A program made the position numbers and the translations under genes. The notes under the pieces are model-generated. The model saw only the letters and a list, made by a program, of their open reading frames with translations. It was not told where the DNA came from and did no database searches. DNA of 64,000 nt from Marinilactibacillus sp036039175 (lineage in GTDB: Bacteria > Bacillota > Bacilli > Lactobacillales > Carnobacteriaceae_A): positions 62,001-126,000 of the forward strand of contig NZ_JAYXKP010000008.1 of the NCBI RefSeq assembly GCF_036039175.1, in the 5' to 3' direction. Below are positions 16,982 to 25,450 of the stretch, piece by piece. The stretch's first letter is position 1, and every line of letters starts with the position of its first letter.

Positions 16982-17015
16982 TATTGAATATAAGAGTAAC
17001 TAAATTCCATGAATA

Positions 17016-17053
17016 AAAAAGAAGTAATCAGGAGACTGATTGCTTCTTTTTTA
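17016..17053 (+). terminator. Terminator of the FNT gene
   Basis: AAAAAGAAGTAATCAG/CTGATTGCTTCTTTTT with a four-base loop and a T run. Confidence 0.92.
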
Positions 17054-17082
17054 TCTAATTTCCTTTATTCGCTGAGTTTTTG

Positions 17083-17154
17083 TGAAATTTAATGAAATTA
17101 AATGAAAATAAATGGAATTTAATGGTTGTGTTTGAATTTTGGAAATGCTACTAT
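17083..17154 (+). promoter_or_regulatory. PTS operon promoter with four 10-bp direct repeats
   Basis: Four tandem 10-bp units follow one another without gap: TGAAATTTAA (17083), TGAAATTAAA (17093), TGAAAATAAA (17103) and TGGAATTTAA (17113). The -35 TTGTGT (17126-17131) starts directly after them, 17 bp from the -10 TACTAT (17149-17154). Direct repeats at one helical turn suit DeoR-family regulators; the DeoR-type gene at 21260 is the obvious candidate, by inference. Confidence 0.7.
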
Positions 17155-17184
17155 GTGTTTAACAAAAATATTGGAGGTCATAAA

Positions 17185-18111
17185 ATGAAGACTGCAACTA
17201 GAATTAATTCATTTTTACCAAAGTTTGATAATGATTTAGAAAAAGTATTTGAAGAGTTTAGTCGCATTGGATTAACACATGTAGATTTAAACTATCCAGA
17301 ACATACAAATGATTTTTCTCCAGAAGAGATGAAAGCGTTACTGGAAAAAAATAACTTAAAAGCCAATGGTGTTGCTTTAAGATTTAGAAAAGACTTTGTA
17401 AATGGAGAACTTGGAAATTCAGATCAGAAAATTTCTAAGCAAGCTGTTGAATTATGTAAAGAAGCTGCTGACTATTGCCGTGCTATCAAAGGCGAAGTTG
17501 TTACAGTGTGGTTAGGGTTTGATGGATTTGACTATTCATTTCAAATCAATTACGAAAAAGTCTGGGAACAAATCAAAAACTGCTTTATCGAAGTTGCAGA
17601 TTATGCACCTGACTTGAAACTGAGTATTGAATACAAACCATTCCAGCCAAGAGCCTATGCATTCATAGATAGCTTAGGTATTGCAATGACGATGATGAGT
17701 GAAATCGACCGCGAAAACGTTGGAATCACATTAGACTACTGTCACATGTTGATGAAACACGAAAACCCAGCCTATGGAGCTAGTATATTAGGAAGCAGAA
17801 AAAAATTATTCGGGGTTCACTTAAATGACGGATACGGATTAAACGATGATGGTTTAATGATTGGTACAAGTAGTCCAGTGAAAACCTTTGAATTCTTATA
17901 TTACGCTAAGTTACACAATTATGATTATGCGATTTACTTCGATACATTCCCAATCATAGAAGATCCAGTTGCTGAATGCGAAAGTAACTTGAAAATGATC
18001 CAATTGATAGATGAAAAAATTAATCGTATCGGTATGGATAAAATTCAAGATATTATCGATCAAAACAGCGGTGTTAAAGTTAGCGAACTAGTATTAGAAA
18101 TCTTATCTTAA
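17185..18111 (+). CDS. Xylose-isomerase-like TIM-barrel sugar isomerase/epimerase
   Basis: A 308-residue protein of the sugar phosphate isomerase/epimerase (AP endonuclease 2-like TIM barrel) superfamily. Likely metal ligands are the Glu in LSIEYKP, the Asp/His in TLDYCHML, the His/Asp in FGVHLNDG and an acidic residue in YFDTFP. The start at 17185 (MKTATRINSF) follows TTGGAGGTC; the frame upstream runs through the operator repeats and is not coding. As first gene of a PTS operon with RPE- and RpiB-type enzymes it probably interconverts epimers or aldose/ketose forms of the imported sugar. The exact substrate is open. Confidence 0.82.
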   Translation: MKTATRINSFLPKFDNDLEKVFEEFSRIGLTHVDLNYPEHTNDFSPEEMKALLEKNNLKANGVALRFRKDFVNGELGNSDQKISKQAVELCKEAADYCRAIKGEVVTVWLGFDGFDYSFQINYEKVWEQIKNCFIEVADYAPDLKLSIEYKPFQPRAYAFIDSLGIAMTMMSEIDRENVGITLDYCHMLMKHENPAYGASILGSRKKLFGVHLNDGYGLNDDGLMIGTSSPVKTFEFLYYAKLHNYDYAIYFDTFPIIEDPVAECESNLKMIQLIDEKINRIGMDKIQDIIDQNSGVKVSELVLEILS

Positions 18112-18151
18112 AATAAGATTTCTAGTCCTAACAAATCAGGAGGTATAAACA

Positions 18152-19525
18152 ATGGATTATAAGAAAATGGCACGGGAAGTATTAGACGAAATCGGTGGCC
18201 CGGAAAACGTTTCGAATATGACTCACTGCGCAACCAGATTAAGGCTCAATCTAAGAGACACATCGATTGTTGATGACAAATCCGTTAAAAGTATTGAAGG
18301 GGTAGTCGATGTTGTCAATAAAGCAGGGCAATACCAACTTTTGATTGGTACCGAAGTTCCAAAATTGTATGATGAATTCGAAAACTTGGTCAAAGGAAAT
18401 GGAAACATTTCAACAGATGCCTCTAATGCAGAATCTGGAGGTATCATCAGTAATATATTTTCAGCAATTTCAGCAATTTTTGCACCTTTATTACCAGCAC
18501 TAGCAGGTTCAGGTATTCTACGTGGCCTTTTGATTTTAGGTGTTCAACTGGGACTAATCAGTGAAAATAGTGGGACGTACTCGATTATGTTTGTTGCTTC
18601 AATGAGTGTCTTTTACTTTTTACCAGTATTGTTAGCGTTTACCTCTGCTCGAAGATTTGGAGCCAGTCCGTATCTATCAGCTCTTATCGGAGCGGCTCTA
18701 ATCCATCCAGACTTTATTGGTTTGATGGGGGACGCTGGTAATGGTGTAGTTACAGACTTTTTCGGAGTACCCGTGGTCTTAATGAATTATAACTCTACAG
18801 TGGTACCTATCATTTTATCTATCTGGGCCTTTTCATATCTATACAAATTCTTAGATAAACATATTCCGGATACGTTGAAACTAGTTGTTATTCCATTGAT
18901 TTCATTGGGGGTCATGATTCCTTTGACCGTTATCGTCATCGGACCAATCGGGGTTTATAGCGGAGAAGCCGTTGCCGGAATAGTCAATTGGTTGATTGAA
19001 AGAAGTAGTATTCTCACAGGTATTGTTATCGGTGGTGGTTGGAGTGTTCTTGTAAGTCTAGGAATTCACTGGGCTGTTAACCCGATTATGATCAATAACG
19101 TTTCAACTTACGGATTTGACTATATCGTTCCATTTACATTCGCATGTAACTTTGCCGTTATTGGAACAACTATTGGAATATATTTCAAAGCAAGAGATAA
19201 AAGATTAAAAAGTTTTGCATTAACAGGATTAATTACAATCGTATTATCTGCGATTATCGAAGCAACATTGTTCGGACTATTAGTGAAAAACAAAAAACTA
19301 TTCTTGGCACAAATCATTGGTGGTGCAGTCGGTGGAGCGTATCTGGGTCTGACAAAAGTTGTTACAAATGCATTCGTATTCGGTAGTGTGACAACCTTCC
19401 CAGCATTCGTGACTGAAAACAACTCTAACTTTATCAACGCGATGATCGGTTTAGCAATATCACTGGTTGTATCAGGTATTCTAGCCTTCTTCTTCACTAG
19501 ACAAGATGAAAAACTAGCAGAGTAA
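18152..19525 (+). CDS. PTS sugar transporter subunit EIIBC (glucose/beta-glucoside family)
   Basis: A 457-residue permease. The N-terminal EIIB domain (1-80) has the phosphorylated cysteine at residue 26 in MTHCATRLRL. The EIIC domain (about 95-450) has ten or so helices with the typical GIHWAVNPIMINN and VTTFPAFV stretches. It belongs to the beta-glucoside branch, but the EIIA domain is missing and is encoded separately just downstream. AGGAGG lies 8 nt before the ATG. Specificity is inferred from the neighbours: the epimerase and RpiB-type genes suggest allose, allulose or a similar rare sugar. Confidence 0.9.
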   Translation: MDYKKMAREVLDEIGGPENVSNMTHCATRLRLNLRDTSIVDDKSVKSIEGVVDVVNKAGQYQLLIGTEVPKLYDEFENLVKGNGNISTDASNAESGGIISNIFSAISAIFAPLLPALAGSGILRGLLILGVQLGLISENSGTYSIMFVASMSVFYFLPVLLAFTSARRFGASPYLSALIGAALIHPDFIGLMGDAGNGVVTDFFGVPVVLMNYNSTVVPIILSIWAFSYLYKFLDKHIPDTLKLVVIPLISLGVMIPLTVIVIGPIGVYSGEAVAGIVNWLIERSSILTGIVIGGGWSVLVSLGIHWAVNPIMINNVSTYGFDYIVPFTFACNFAVIGTTIGIYFKARDKRLKSFALTGLITIVLSAIIEATLFGLLVKNKKLFLAQIIGGAVGGAYLGLTKVVTNAFVFGSVTTFPAFVTENNSNFINAMIGLAISLVVSGILAFFFTRQDEKLAE

Positions 19526-19549
19526 ATAATGAATTTGAAAGGAATTAAT

Positions 19550-20011
19550 ATGAAGATTTTCGAGAAAAAAATTATAATTTATAATCCTGTAAAAGGAACT
19601 GTGAAAAATTTATCCGAAGTAAATGACGAAATGTTTTCTAAAAAATTGATGGGTAATGGATTCGCTGTCGAACCAAATAGCAATAATCTCTACTCACCAG
19701 TTAAAGGAAAAGTCACTTCTGTCTTTCCGACTAAACATGCAATTTCTATCAAAGCAAAAGGAAATCAGGATGTTTTGATCCACATCGGTATTGATACAGT
19801 AGAATTAAACGGTGATGGATTTGAAATGATTGCGGCTGAAGGCGACACAGTGGACTTTAATACAAAGCTCGTTTCAGTAGATTTTGATTATATAAAAAGC
19901 AGTGGTAAAGAAACAGATGTGATTGTTGTATTCCCGGAAGCAAAAGACAAAGAATTGTCAATTGAATACGGTACAACGAACCAAAACGAAGAAATTGGAC
20001 TGTTAAAATAA
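19550..20011 (+). CDS. PTS EIIA component (glucose type)
   Basis: A 153-residue EIIA-Glc-type protein. The two active-site histidines are visible: H63 in FPTKHAISI and the phosphorylated H78 in DVLIHIGIDTVEL. The latter block is the family signature. ATG 19550 is preferred because AAAGGA lies 7 nt upstream; an ATG at 19529 has no site. It should pass phosphate from HPr to Cys26 of the EIIBC encoded just upstream. Keeping EIIA separate from EIIBC is uncommon in the beta-glucoside branch, where all three are often fused. Confidence 0.9.
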   Translation: MKIFEKKIIIYNPVKGTVKNLSEVNDEMFSKKLMGNGFAVEPNSNNLYSPVKGKVTSVFPTKHAISIKAKGNQDVLIHIGIDTVELNGDGFEMIAAEGDTVDFNTKLVSVDFDYIKSSGKETDVIVVFPEAKDKELSIEYGTTNQNEEIGLLK

Positions 20012-20044
20012 TCGCTTCAAACAGTCAAGACAGGAGGAAGATGA

Positions 20045-20695
20045 ATGTTATTTTGCCCTTCGATGATGTGTGCTTCTTTCAATCATCTTGAACAAGAAGT
20101 CAAAGTATTGGATGCTGCTGGAACGGATATTTTCCATATTGATATCATGGATGGAAATTTTGTACCCAATTTTGGTATGGGCACACAGGACGTAACAGCT
20201 ATAAGAAAAAGCACAGATAAATTAGTAGATGTACATTTGATGATCGCTAATCCAGATGAGTATGTAGAAATGTTTGCAGATTTAGGAGCCGATATTATCT
20301 ATATCCATCCTGAAACAGATATCCAATCAGCAAGAACGCTCGCAAAAATAGCGGAAAACGGAAAGAAAGCTGGAATTGCAATCAATCCTGGAACATCTAT
20401 TCACCAGATTGAAGAATTATTGCCACTAGTTGACTATCTAATGGTTATGACCGTGAATCCTGGATTCGCTGGTCAGAAATATCTTCCGTATGTAGATGAA
20501 AAAATTAAGAAGTTAGTTGAACTCAAAGAGGTGTTTAACTTCGAGTTGATGGTTGATGGGGCTATTTCGGAACCCGTTATCCAGAGATTATCAAAGATAG
20601 GCGTAGATGGATTCGTTTTAGGAACATCTACCTTATTTGGTAAAGAACAGTCTTACAAAGAAATATTGGACCGTTTAAAAAAGAGAGAGAGGTAA
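20045..20695 (+). CDS. Ribulose-phosphate 3-epimerase family (probable allulose-6-phosphate 3-epimerase)
   Basis: A 216-residue TIM-barrel epimerase. Catalytic and metal residues are in place: H31 and D33 in FHIDIMDGNFVPNFGMG, H64 in VDVHLMI, the VNPGFAGQ loop and D171 in LMVDGAI. The family includes Rpe and AlsE. The operon setting (PTS plus RpiB) favours an AlsE-like step, allulose 6-phosphate to fructose 6-phosphate, over the housekeeping pentose step. GGAGGA lies just upstream of the ATG. The rpiB-like gene starts 7 nt downstream. Confidence 0.85.
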   Translation: MLFCPSMMCASFNHLEQEVKVLDAAGTDIFHIDIMDGNFVPNFGMGTQDVTAIRKSTDKLVDVHLMIANPDEYVEMFADLGADIIYIHPETDIQSARTLAKIAENGKKAGIAINPGTSIHQIEELLPLVDYLMVMTVNPGFAGQKYLPYVDEKIKKLVELKEVFNFELMVDGAISEPVIQRLSKIGVDGFVLGTSTLFGKEQSYKEILDRLKKRER

Positions 20696-20702
20696 GTGTA
20701 TA

Positions 20703-21140
20703 ATGAAAATTGCTATAGGATCAGATCATGTAGGATTTGAATTGAAACCTGCTATCCTGGAATATTTAACTGAACTAGGATACACAATAGAAGACTTTGG
20801 GGCATATTCGGGAGATCGTGTAGATTATCCTGATTACAGCAAAAAAGTCGCTGAAGCGGTTCTTTCTGAGGAATTTGATAGAGGTATTTTGATTTGTGGC
20901 ACAGGTGTTGGGATTTCTATTGCAGCTAACAAATTCAAAGGGATTCGTGCAGTTGTTTGTAGCGAACCATATAGTGCAAAACTGTCTAAAGAACACAATA
21001 ATACAAATATTCTCGCTTTTGGGTCAAGAGTAGTTGGCCCAGAACTCGCTAAAATGATTGTCAAAGAATGGCTGGATTCCAAATATGAAGGCGGGCGTCA
21101 TTCGAAAAGAGTAGAGAAAATCAGAGATTTTGAAAACTGA
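20703..21140 (+). CDS. RpiB/LacAB family sugar-phosphate isomerase
   Basis: A 145-residue RpiB-type isomerase. The start SDHVGFELK, the active-site Cys65 in ILICGTGVGISIAANKF, and the phosphate-binding SRVVG segment are all present. RpiB enzymes isomerise ribose 5-phosphate and often also allose 6-phosphate. With the upstream epimerase this gives allose 6-phosphate to allulose 6-phosphate to fructose 6-phosphate, which would feed glycolysis. The pathway is inference; the family is clear. Confidence 0.87.
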   Translation: MKIAIGSDHVGFELKPAILEYLTELGYTIEDFGAYSGDRVDYPDYSKKVAEAVLSEEFDRGILICGTGVGISIAANKFKGIRAVVCSEPYSAKLSKEHNNTNILAFGSRVVGPELAKMIVKEWLDSKYEGGRHSKRVEKIRDFEN

Positions 21141-21157
21141 TTCGGTCTAGCAATAAG

Positions 21158-21199
21158 TAAGATCAATGGTGCTTTGCATCTATTGATCTTATTTTTTTT
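21158..21199 (+). terminator. Terminator between rpiB-like gene and regulator gene
   Basis: TAAGATCAAT (21158-21167) pairs with ATTGATCTTA (21182-21191), followed by eight Ts. The regulator therefore has a separate promoter: TTCAAG (21198-21203), 16 bp, TAAAAT (21220-21225). Confidence 0.85.
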
Positions 21200-21259
21200 C
21201 AAGTAAAGCGAAAAGGTGTTAAAATAGAAATAGACAATTAAATAAAAGGAGGAAAAATA

Positions 21260-22000
21260 GTGATCCCTTATGAAAGACAAGAAAAGATATTAGAAAATTT
21301 AAATAGAGAAGGTATCTTAAAAATTGAAAGTTTACATATGCTCATCCCAGAAGTATCTATTTCTACGCTTAGAAGAGATTTAAAGGAGCTAGAAAAGAAC
21401 GGTAAAATCATTATGCTGACTGGAGGCGCTGTTAAAGCAACTTCATCAGCTGTAGAGTTATCGATTACGACTAAACAATCTTTATACTCTAAAGAAAAAG
21501 ATGTGATAGCTAATTTAGCATTAGATCAAATCAATGATGGAGAAGTGATTTATTTAGATTCTGGAACGACTTGTACGGCACTTTTGAACAAAATCATCAA
21601 TAGAAAAATTATGATTATTACAACGAATGCGAGTGTATTAGGCATAGCTGAAGATATTGTAGCGGAAGTGATTATACTTGGCGGTAATTTTAATCCAAAT
21701 ATTTCTTCCCTCAATGGTCCTTTAACTGATAGTAACTTGCAGAACTTCAACTTTGACAAGGCTTTTTTAGGTGCAAACGGTGTGGATGTCAAAAAAGGTG
21801 TGAGTACACCTAATCTCGTTGAAGCTAATAAGAAGAAAAATGTAATCAAAAATTCTAAAAAAGCTTTTTTGCTTTGTGATAGCTCGAAATTTCATATTAA
21901 TTCAACAGTTAAATCTTTTGAAATAAACGAAGTTAGTATTATATCCAATGCTTATGATAAAGAAATCGCTGAAAAAACCGAATTGATCTATAAAGCCTAA
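21260..22000 (+). CDS. DeoR family transcriptional regulator
   Basis: A 246-residue DeoR-type regulator. The N-terminal winged helix (ERQEKILENLNREG ... VSISTLRRDLKELEKNGKI) is followed by GGAV and the phosphosugar-sensing domain with YLDSGTTC, ITTNASV, LGGNFN and LGANGVD blocks. GTG 21260 is used, with AAAGGAGG 7 nt upstream. It lies directly after the PTS operon but has its own promoter, so it probably controls that operon through the 10-bp repeats at 17083 with a sugar phosphate as effector. Confidence 0.92.
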   Translation: MIPYERQEKILENLNREGILKIESLHMLIPEVSISTLRRDLKELEKNGKIIMLTGGAVKATSSAVELSITTKQSLYSKEKDVIANLALDQINDGEVIYLDSGTTCTALLNKIINRKIMIITTNASVLGIAEDIVAEVIILGGNFNPNISSLNGPLTDSNLQNFNFDKAFLGANGVDVKKGVSTPNLVEANKKKNVIKNSKKAFLLCDSSKFHINSTVKSFEINEVSIISNAYDKEIAEKTELIYKA

Positions 22001-22094
22001 GAAAACATTTGAGATTTAAAAAAATACTTATATAGAAAAAACGAGTCAATAGAAAGTTTGAGCATAAAAAAGTATTGAAAACGGAGGATATTAA

Positions 22095-22517
22095 ATGATC
22101 AACCTAAAAGAAATGACCTTTGAAAAGTTAGAACCAGAAATCGAAAAGATCTTTGATCAACAGAATGAAGATACATTCGATCAAGTTCCGGAACGGAATG
22201 CCGAGAAAATTGTAATAGGCGCTTACGACGGAGAAGAACTAGTCGGAGGTATCATTGGAAACAAACAATACGAGAACGTTCATATCGCAATGTTAGCGGT
22301 CAAAGGTGGCTACAGAGGCCAAGCAGTCGGGAGCAAACTTCTAAAAGAAATCGAAAAAAGAGCAAGAGAAATGGATATCATTCACATCACACTCTCTACA
22401 AAAAGTTACCAGGCTGAAGGATTCTATAAAAAATACGGTTATGAAGTATTCGGGACACTTGAAGATATGCCGATCAAAGGTGTAACGAAATTCTATTTTC
22501 ACAAACGTTTAGATTAA
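22095..22517 (+). CDS. GNAT family N-acetyltransferase
   Basis: A 140-residue acetyltransferase. The acetyl-CoA binding loop is GYRGQAVGSKLLKEIEKRA, and the LSTKSYQAEGFYKKYGYEVFG segment is the usual C-terminal half of the fold. The substrate is unknown. Its ribosome site GGAGG precedes the ATG by 7 nt and a G-T-rich terminator hairpin follows at 22518-22573. Confidence 0.88.
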   Translation: MINLKEMTFEKLEPEIEKIFDQQNEDTFDQVPERNAEKIVIGAYDGEELVGGIIGNKQYENVHIAMLAVKGGYRGQAVGSKLLKEIEKRAREMDIIHITLSTKSYQAEGFYKKYGYEVFGTLEDMPIKGVTKFYFHKRLD

Positions 22518-22574
22518 AAAAGATTACCTCATGAATGGAACGATAAAAGGTAACTCCGTGGGGTAGTCTTTTTT
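22518..22574 (+). terminator. Terminator of the GNAT gene
   Basis: AAAGATTACCTCATG pairs with CGTGGGGTAGTCTTT through several G-U pairs and is followed by Ts. Confidence 0.7.
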
Positions 22575-22658
22575 TCTACCTATGAATAAAGTGAATGATA
22601 TGTCTACGTTTCATAAGTGATATATACTATGACTATAAAAAAGAGAAGGAGGATATAA

Positions 22659-22733
22659 ATGGACTTTATAGGGTTAATCCCGATAGCGATGATTTTATAT
22701 TTTAGTTGGAGTAAATCGAAAAATAAAAAGTAA
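22659..22733 (+). CDS. Small membrane peptide, 24 residues
   Basis: An ATG at 22659 with a perfect AAGGAGG site 6 nt upstream opens a 24-codon frame: MDFIGLIPIAMILYFSW, one hydrophobic helix, then a Ser/Lys/Asn tail (SKSKNKK). A TATACT -10 lies near 22624. Size, single helix and basic tail are similar to the peptide at 9983-10057, though the sequences differ. No family is recognised. Confidence 0.6.
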   Translation: MDFIGLIPIAMILYFSWSKSKNKK

Positions 22734-22911
22734 AAATTTATAATGATCCCCCCTTATCGTTATTAATTGGATGAAGCCTTTTTTGTAGGAATCACACGTT
22801 TAATTACTATAAATTATGTGAAGGTTTTACTAAGTGCATATAATGGATTAATTAGAAATGTGTGGTATAAAGAACGCGTAATATAAAATAGAATAAAAAG
22901 GGGATGCAAAC

Positions 22912-23538
22912 ATGAGAAATGATTCAGCCTTTACCACAACGAATAGTCGTATACTGATTGGGGCCTTAGCACTTATTTTAGGGTTGGTAGTTCTCTTAGC
23001 TACATCATGGGGATGGTGGGGGCTATTTGTTGGTGGCGTGATAGCATGGATTGTTGTATTCGAAGGAGATTCTTATCACCTTTTTATATTACCTCATCGT
23101 TTATGGATTATTCTTTTAGGTGTAATTGGCTATTTTGTATACGGTCTTCTAGTAAGTAATATTGCTGAAAGAATAGGGTTTGAATGGGTAGCGAATTCAG
23201 CTGTGGAAAATTTGAGTGATATCATTTAAACATTGCCCTTTGCATTAATGGGCGAAGAATTATTAGGTATTGGAGTACTTGAAGTAGCTAGAAGTAAGGG
23301 GTGGTCATTTGTTAATGCTTCCTTACTCAGTGCACTCATTTTTGGATTACTACATGTAATCGCCTATTGGAATGGAGATATAATTTCTACAGTATTACAT
23401 GTCTTGCTATTACAAGCAGTAGCTAGGCTGATATTTAATTTTATTTACTTAAAAACAGGTAGAAGTATAATAGGGTCTTGGACGATACATTTGCTAGTAG
23501 ATGGTATAGGGTTCTACTTGTATGTTCTAACACAGTAA
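22912..23538 (+). pseudogene. CPBP intramembrane protease gene interrupted by one stop codon
   Basis: The reading frame encodes a membrane protein of about 208 residues in two halves split by a TAA at 23227-23229; both halves are in the same frame. The second half has the CPBP (Abi/CAAX-like) motifs: MGEELLGIG with the catalytic Glu pair, FGLLHVIAYW with the first His, and SWTIHLLVDG with the second. The usual Arg of EExxxR is Ile here, which occurs in a Lactobacillales subgroup. Translation starts at ATG 22912 after AAAAGGGG. The stop falls between the N-terminal helices and all catalytic motifs, so a truncated product would be inactive. It is a recent nonsense mutation or a sequencing error. 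Confidence 0.85.
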
Positions 23539-23565
23539 GACAATATTTTGAAAAGCTTTGTATTA

Positions 23566-23604
23566 TGACCCTCTACCTTCATTGGATGAGGGGTTATCTT
23601 TTTT
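23566..23604 (+). terminator. Terminator after the CPBP gene
   Basis: ATGACCCTC pairs with GAGGGGTTAT (one G-T pair), followed by six Ts. Confidence 0.75.
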
Positions 23605-23673
23605 GTTTGATAAAAAGAATAAAATAGATATGATCGTAGTAAATAACATACATTATTAAAAGGGGATAGGTTA

Positions 23674-23832
23674 GTGAAAATTCAAATTGAAATTGATGAC
23701 GAGTTATATCCGTACCTCAGAAAATACAGAGAATTAAAAAGAACTAGTCCTAGTAAAATAATGAATACGTACATAAAAGAATATATTGTTGATTACATAC
23801 TAGAGATTGAACAAAAAAAGAGCAATAAATAG
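23674..23832 (+). CDS. Small protein, 52 residues, possible ribbon-helix-helix
   Basis: A GTG at 23674 with AGGGGATAGG upstream opens a 52-codon frame. The N-terminal strand MKIQIEIDDELYPYLRKY is followed by two helices (SPSKIMNTYIKEYIVDYI, LEIEQKKSNK). This strand-helix-helix order is that of MetJ/Arc-type ribbon-helix-helix DNA-binding proteins. No partner toxin gene is next to it. Real translation is likely but not certain. Confidence 0.55.
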   Translation: MKIQIEIDDELYPYLRKYRELKRTSPSKIMNTYIKEYIVDYILEIEQKKSNK

Positions 23833-23858
23833 CAGTATATCACGTAGTTTATAAGTTA

Positions 23859-23887
23859 TTGAAAGTATAATCATTAAACGGTATAAT
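23859..23887 (+). promoter_or_regulatory. Promoter of small RNA copy 1
   Basis: TTGAAA (23859-23864), 17 bp, TATAAT (23882-23887); the same elements and spacing precede copy 2. Confidence 0.75.
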
Positions 23888-23893
23888 TTTAAC

Positions 23894-23982
23894 TACATAG
23901 CTTACTATCTAGTCATAGTCCTATGATGTGAGGTTTACGCCTCGTATGGGAGAAGGCTCTCACTTCGGTGGGGTCTTTTTTT
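23894..23982 (+). ncRNA. Small RNA, copy 1 of a duplicated element
   Basis: About 89 nt begin just after a consensus promoter and end in a terminator with a C(UUCG)G tetraloop and seven Us. A 34-nt core (23904-23937) is identical to copy 2 at 25605-25638. Three hairpins can be drawn: UCAUA/UAUGA, GAGGU/GCCUC, and the terminator. No ORF fits. The copies flank the CNNM/CorC gene. I do not recognise an established RNA family. Confidence 0.7.
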
Positions 23983-24129
23983 ATGGATTAAATGACTAAA
24001 AATATAAGAAAAGGATCTAGTATATATATATATTTAGAAATTTCATAAGGTTCACAATGTTCCGTACATTTTTATTAGCGTTATGATAAGATATAAAAAA
24101 TGGAACTATAAAGGAGGAAGCCCACCTTA

Positions 24130-25410
24130 ATGGACAGTGGAGATTTACCAAGTATTATGCTTTTAATCGTATTGATTGCTTTATCTGCTTTCTTTTCTTC
24201 TTCAGAAACTGCTTTCACTTCTGCAAACCAAATTCGACTAAAAAACGAAGCGGAAAATGGAAGTAAACAGGCAAAAAGGACACTAGATTTAGCCAAGAAT
24301 TTTGATGCCGTATTATCTACGCTTTTAATTGGGAATAATATTGTCAATATTGCTACGTCAGCCATTGCAACTTTACTTTTTATAGGATGGTTCCCAACTT
24401 ATGGAGCAACGATTGCGACAGTAGTGACAACTATCGTAGTTTTAATATTTGGGGAAATCACTCCTAAAACAATTGCCAAAGAAAAATCTGAAACAATCGC
24501 AAAATTTTCTGCACCAATCATCATAGTATTAATCAAAATTTTCAGACCAGCAATCTGGTTCTTTGAAAAATGGCGACTTCTACTAGATAAAATTTTCAAT
24601 TTTGAAAGTCAGGAAACAATCAGTGAAGAAGAATTATTATCAATGATTGATCAGGCTGAGTTAGGTGGAAGTATTGAAGATCATGAACATAAGCTAGTGA
24701 GGTCAGCTTTAAATTTTGATGATTTTGAAGTTTCTAAGATTCTCAAGCCTCGCGTAGATGTCGTAGGTTGTGATATGAACGAAAAAGATTCTAAAATCGA
24801 AGAGTTATTTAGTCGTCATAATTTCTCTCGTCTAATTGTTTATGATGATACGATTGATCATGTGGTTGGTGTATTACACGAAAAAGAATTCAATCGTTAT
24901 CTGAAAGTGAAAGTGCGGACGGGAAGAGAGGCTTCTATAATGACAATCGTCAAAGAGGTGATTTTCGTCCCTCCCGTCATGAATCTATCTAAACTCCTTA
25001 GAATGATGCAGCTGAAAAAAACACATATGGCGATCGTAACAGATGAGCACGGTGGTACGAAAGGAATTGCCACTATGGAAGACGTTTTAGAAGAACTAGT
25101 AGGTGAGATATGGGATGAATCTGATACCATTGAAGAAGAAATCATTAAGTTGGATAATGGAGCGAGTTACATTGTAAATGGGAATACTAAATTGGAAAAA
25201 TTATTTGACTTATTTCACTTGGAAAATACAGTTGAGTTCATTTCTAATACAGTAAGTGGCTTTATTATTGAAAATTTGAATAGAGTACCTGATGAGAATG
25301 AAAAATTTACTTATAAAAATATGGATATTATGGTTATTGAAGTCAAAAATAGACGTGTCCTTGAAATTCAAGTTGATTATGCTGAAACTAAATTCGAAGA
25401 AGAGTCCTAA
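24130..25410 (+). CDS. CNNM/CorC (HlyC/CorC) family membrane transporter
   Basis: A 426-residue protein with the DUF21/CNNM membrane domain (about 1-180; FSSSETAFTSANQIRLKNEA, LIGNNIVNIATSA, FGEITPKTIAKEKSE), a CBS pair (about 200-325; VLKPRVDVVGCDM-like start, DEHGGTKGIATMEDVLEELVGEIWDE end) and a C-terminal CorC_HlyC domain (about 340-420). The family exports or exchanges Mg2+ or other divalent cations, possibly with Na+; several members are not hemolysins despite the name. AAGGAGG lies 10 nt before the ATG. It is a single-gene unit bracketed by two copies of the same small RNA. Confidence 0.9.
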   Translation: MDSGDLPSIMLLIVLIALSAFFSSSETAFTSANQIRLKNEAENGSKQAKRTLDLAKNFDAVLSTLLIGNNIVNIATSAIATLLFIGWFPTYGATIATVVTTIVVLIFGEITPKTIAKEKSETIAKFSAPIIIVLIKIFRPAIWFFEKWRLLLDKIFNFESQETISEEELLSMIDQAELGGSIEDHEHKLVRSALNFDDFEVSKILKPRVDVVGCDMNEKDSKIEELFSRHNFSRLIVYDDTIDHVVGVLHEKEFNRYLKVKVRTGREASIMTIVKEVIFVPPVMNLSKLLRMMQLKKTHMAIVTDEHGGTKGIATMEDVLEELVGEIWDESDTIEEEIIKLDNGASYIVNGNTKLEKLFDLFHLENTVEFISNTVSGFIIENLNRVPDENEKFTYKNMDIMVIEVKNRRVLEIQVDYAETKFEEES

Positions 25411-25450
25411 AATGTGATTCTAAACTATTTGGAATTGACCAATTCAAAAG

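Noticed and set aside
17092..17184. N-terminal extension of the TIM-barrel gene
   Set aside because: It would translate the operator repeats and the promoter; the ribosome site TTGGAGG supports the ATG at 17185.
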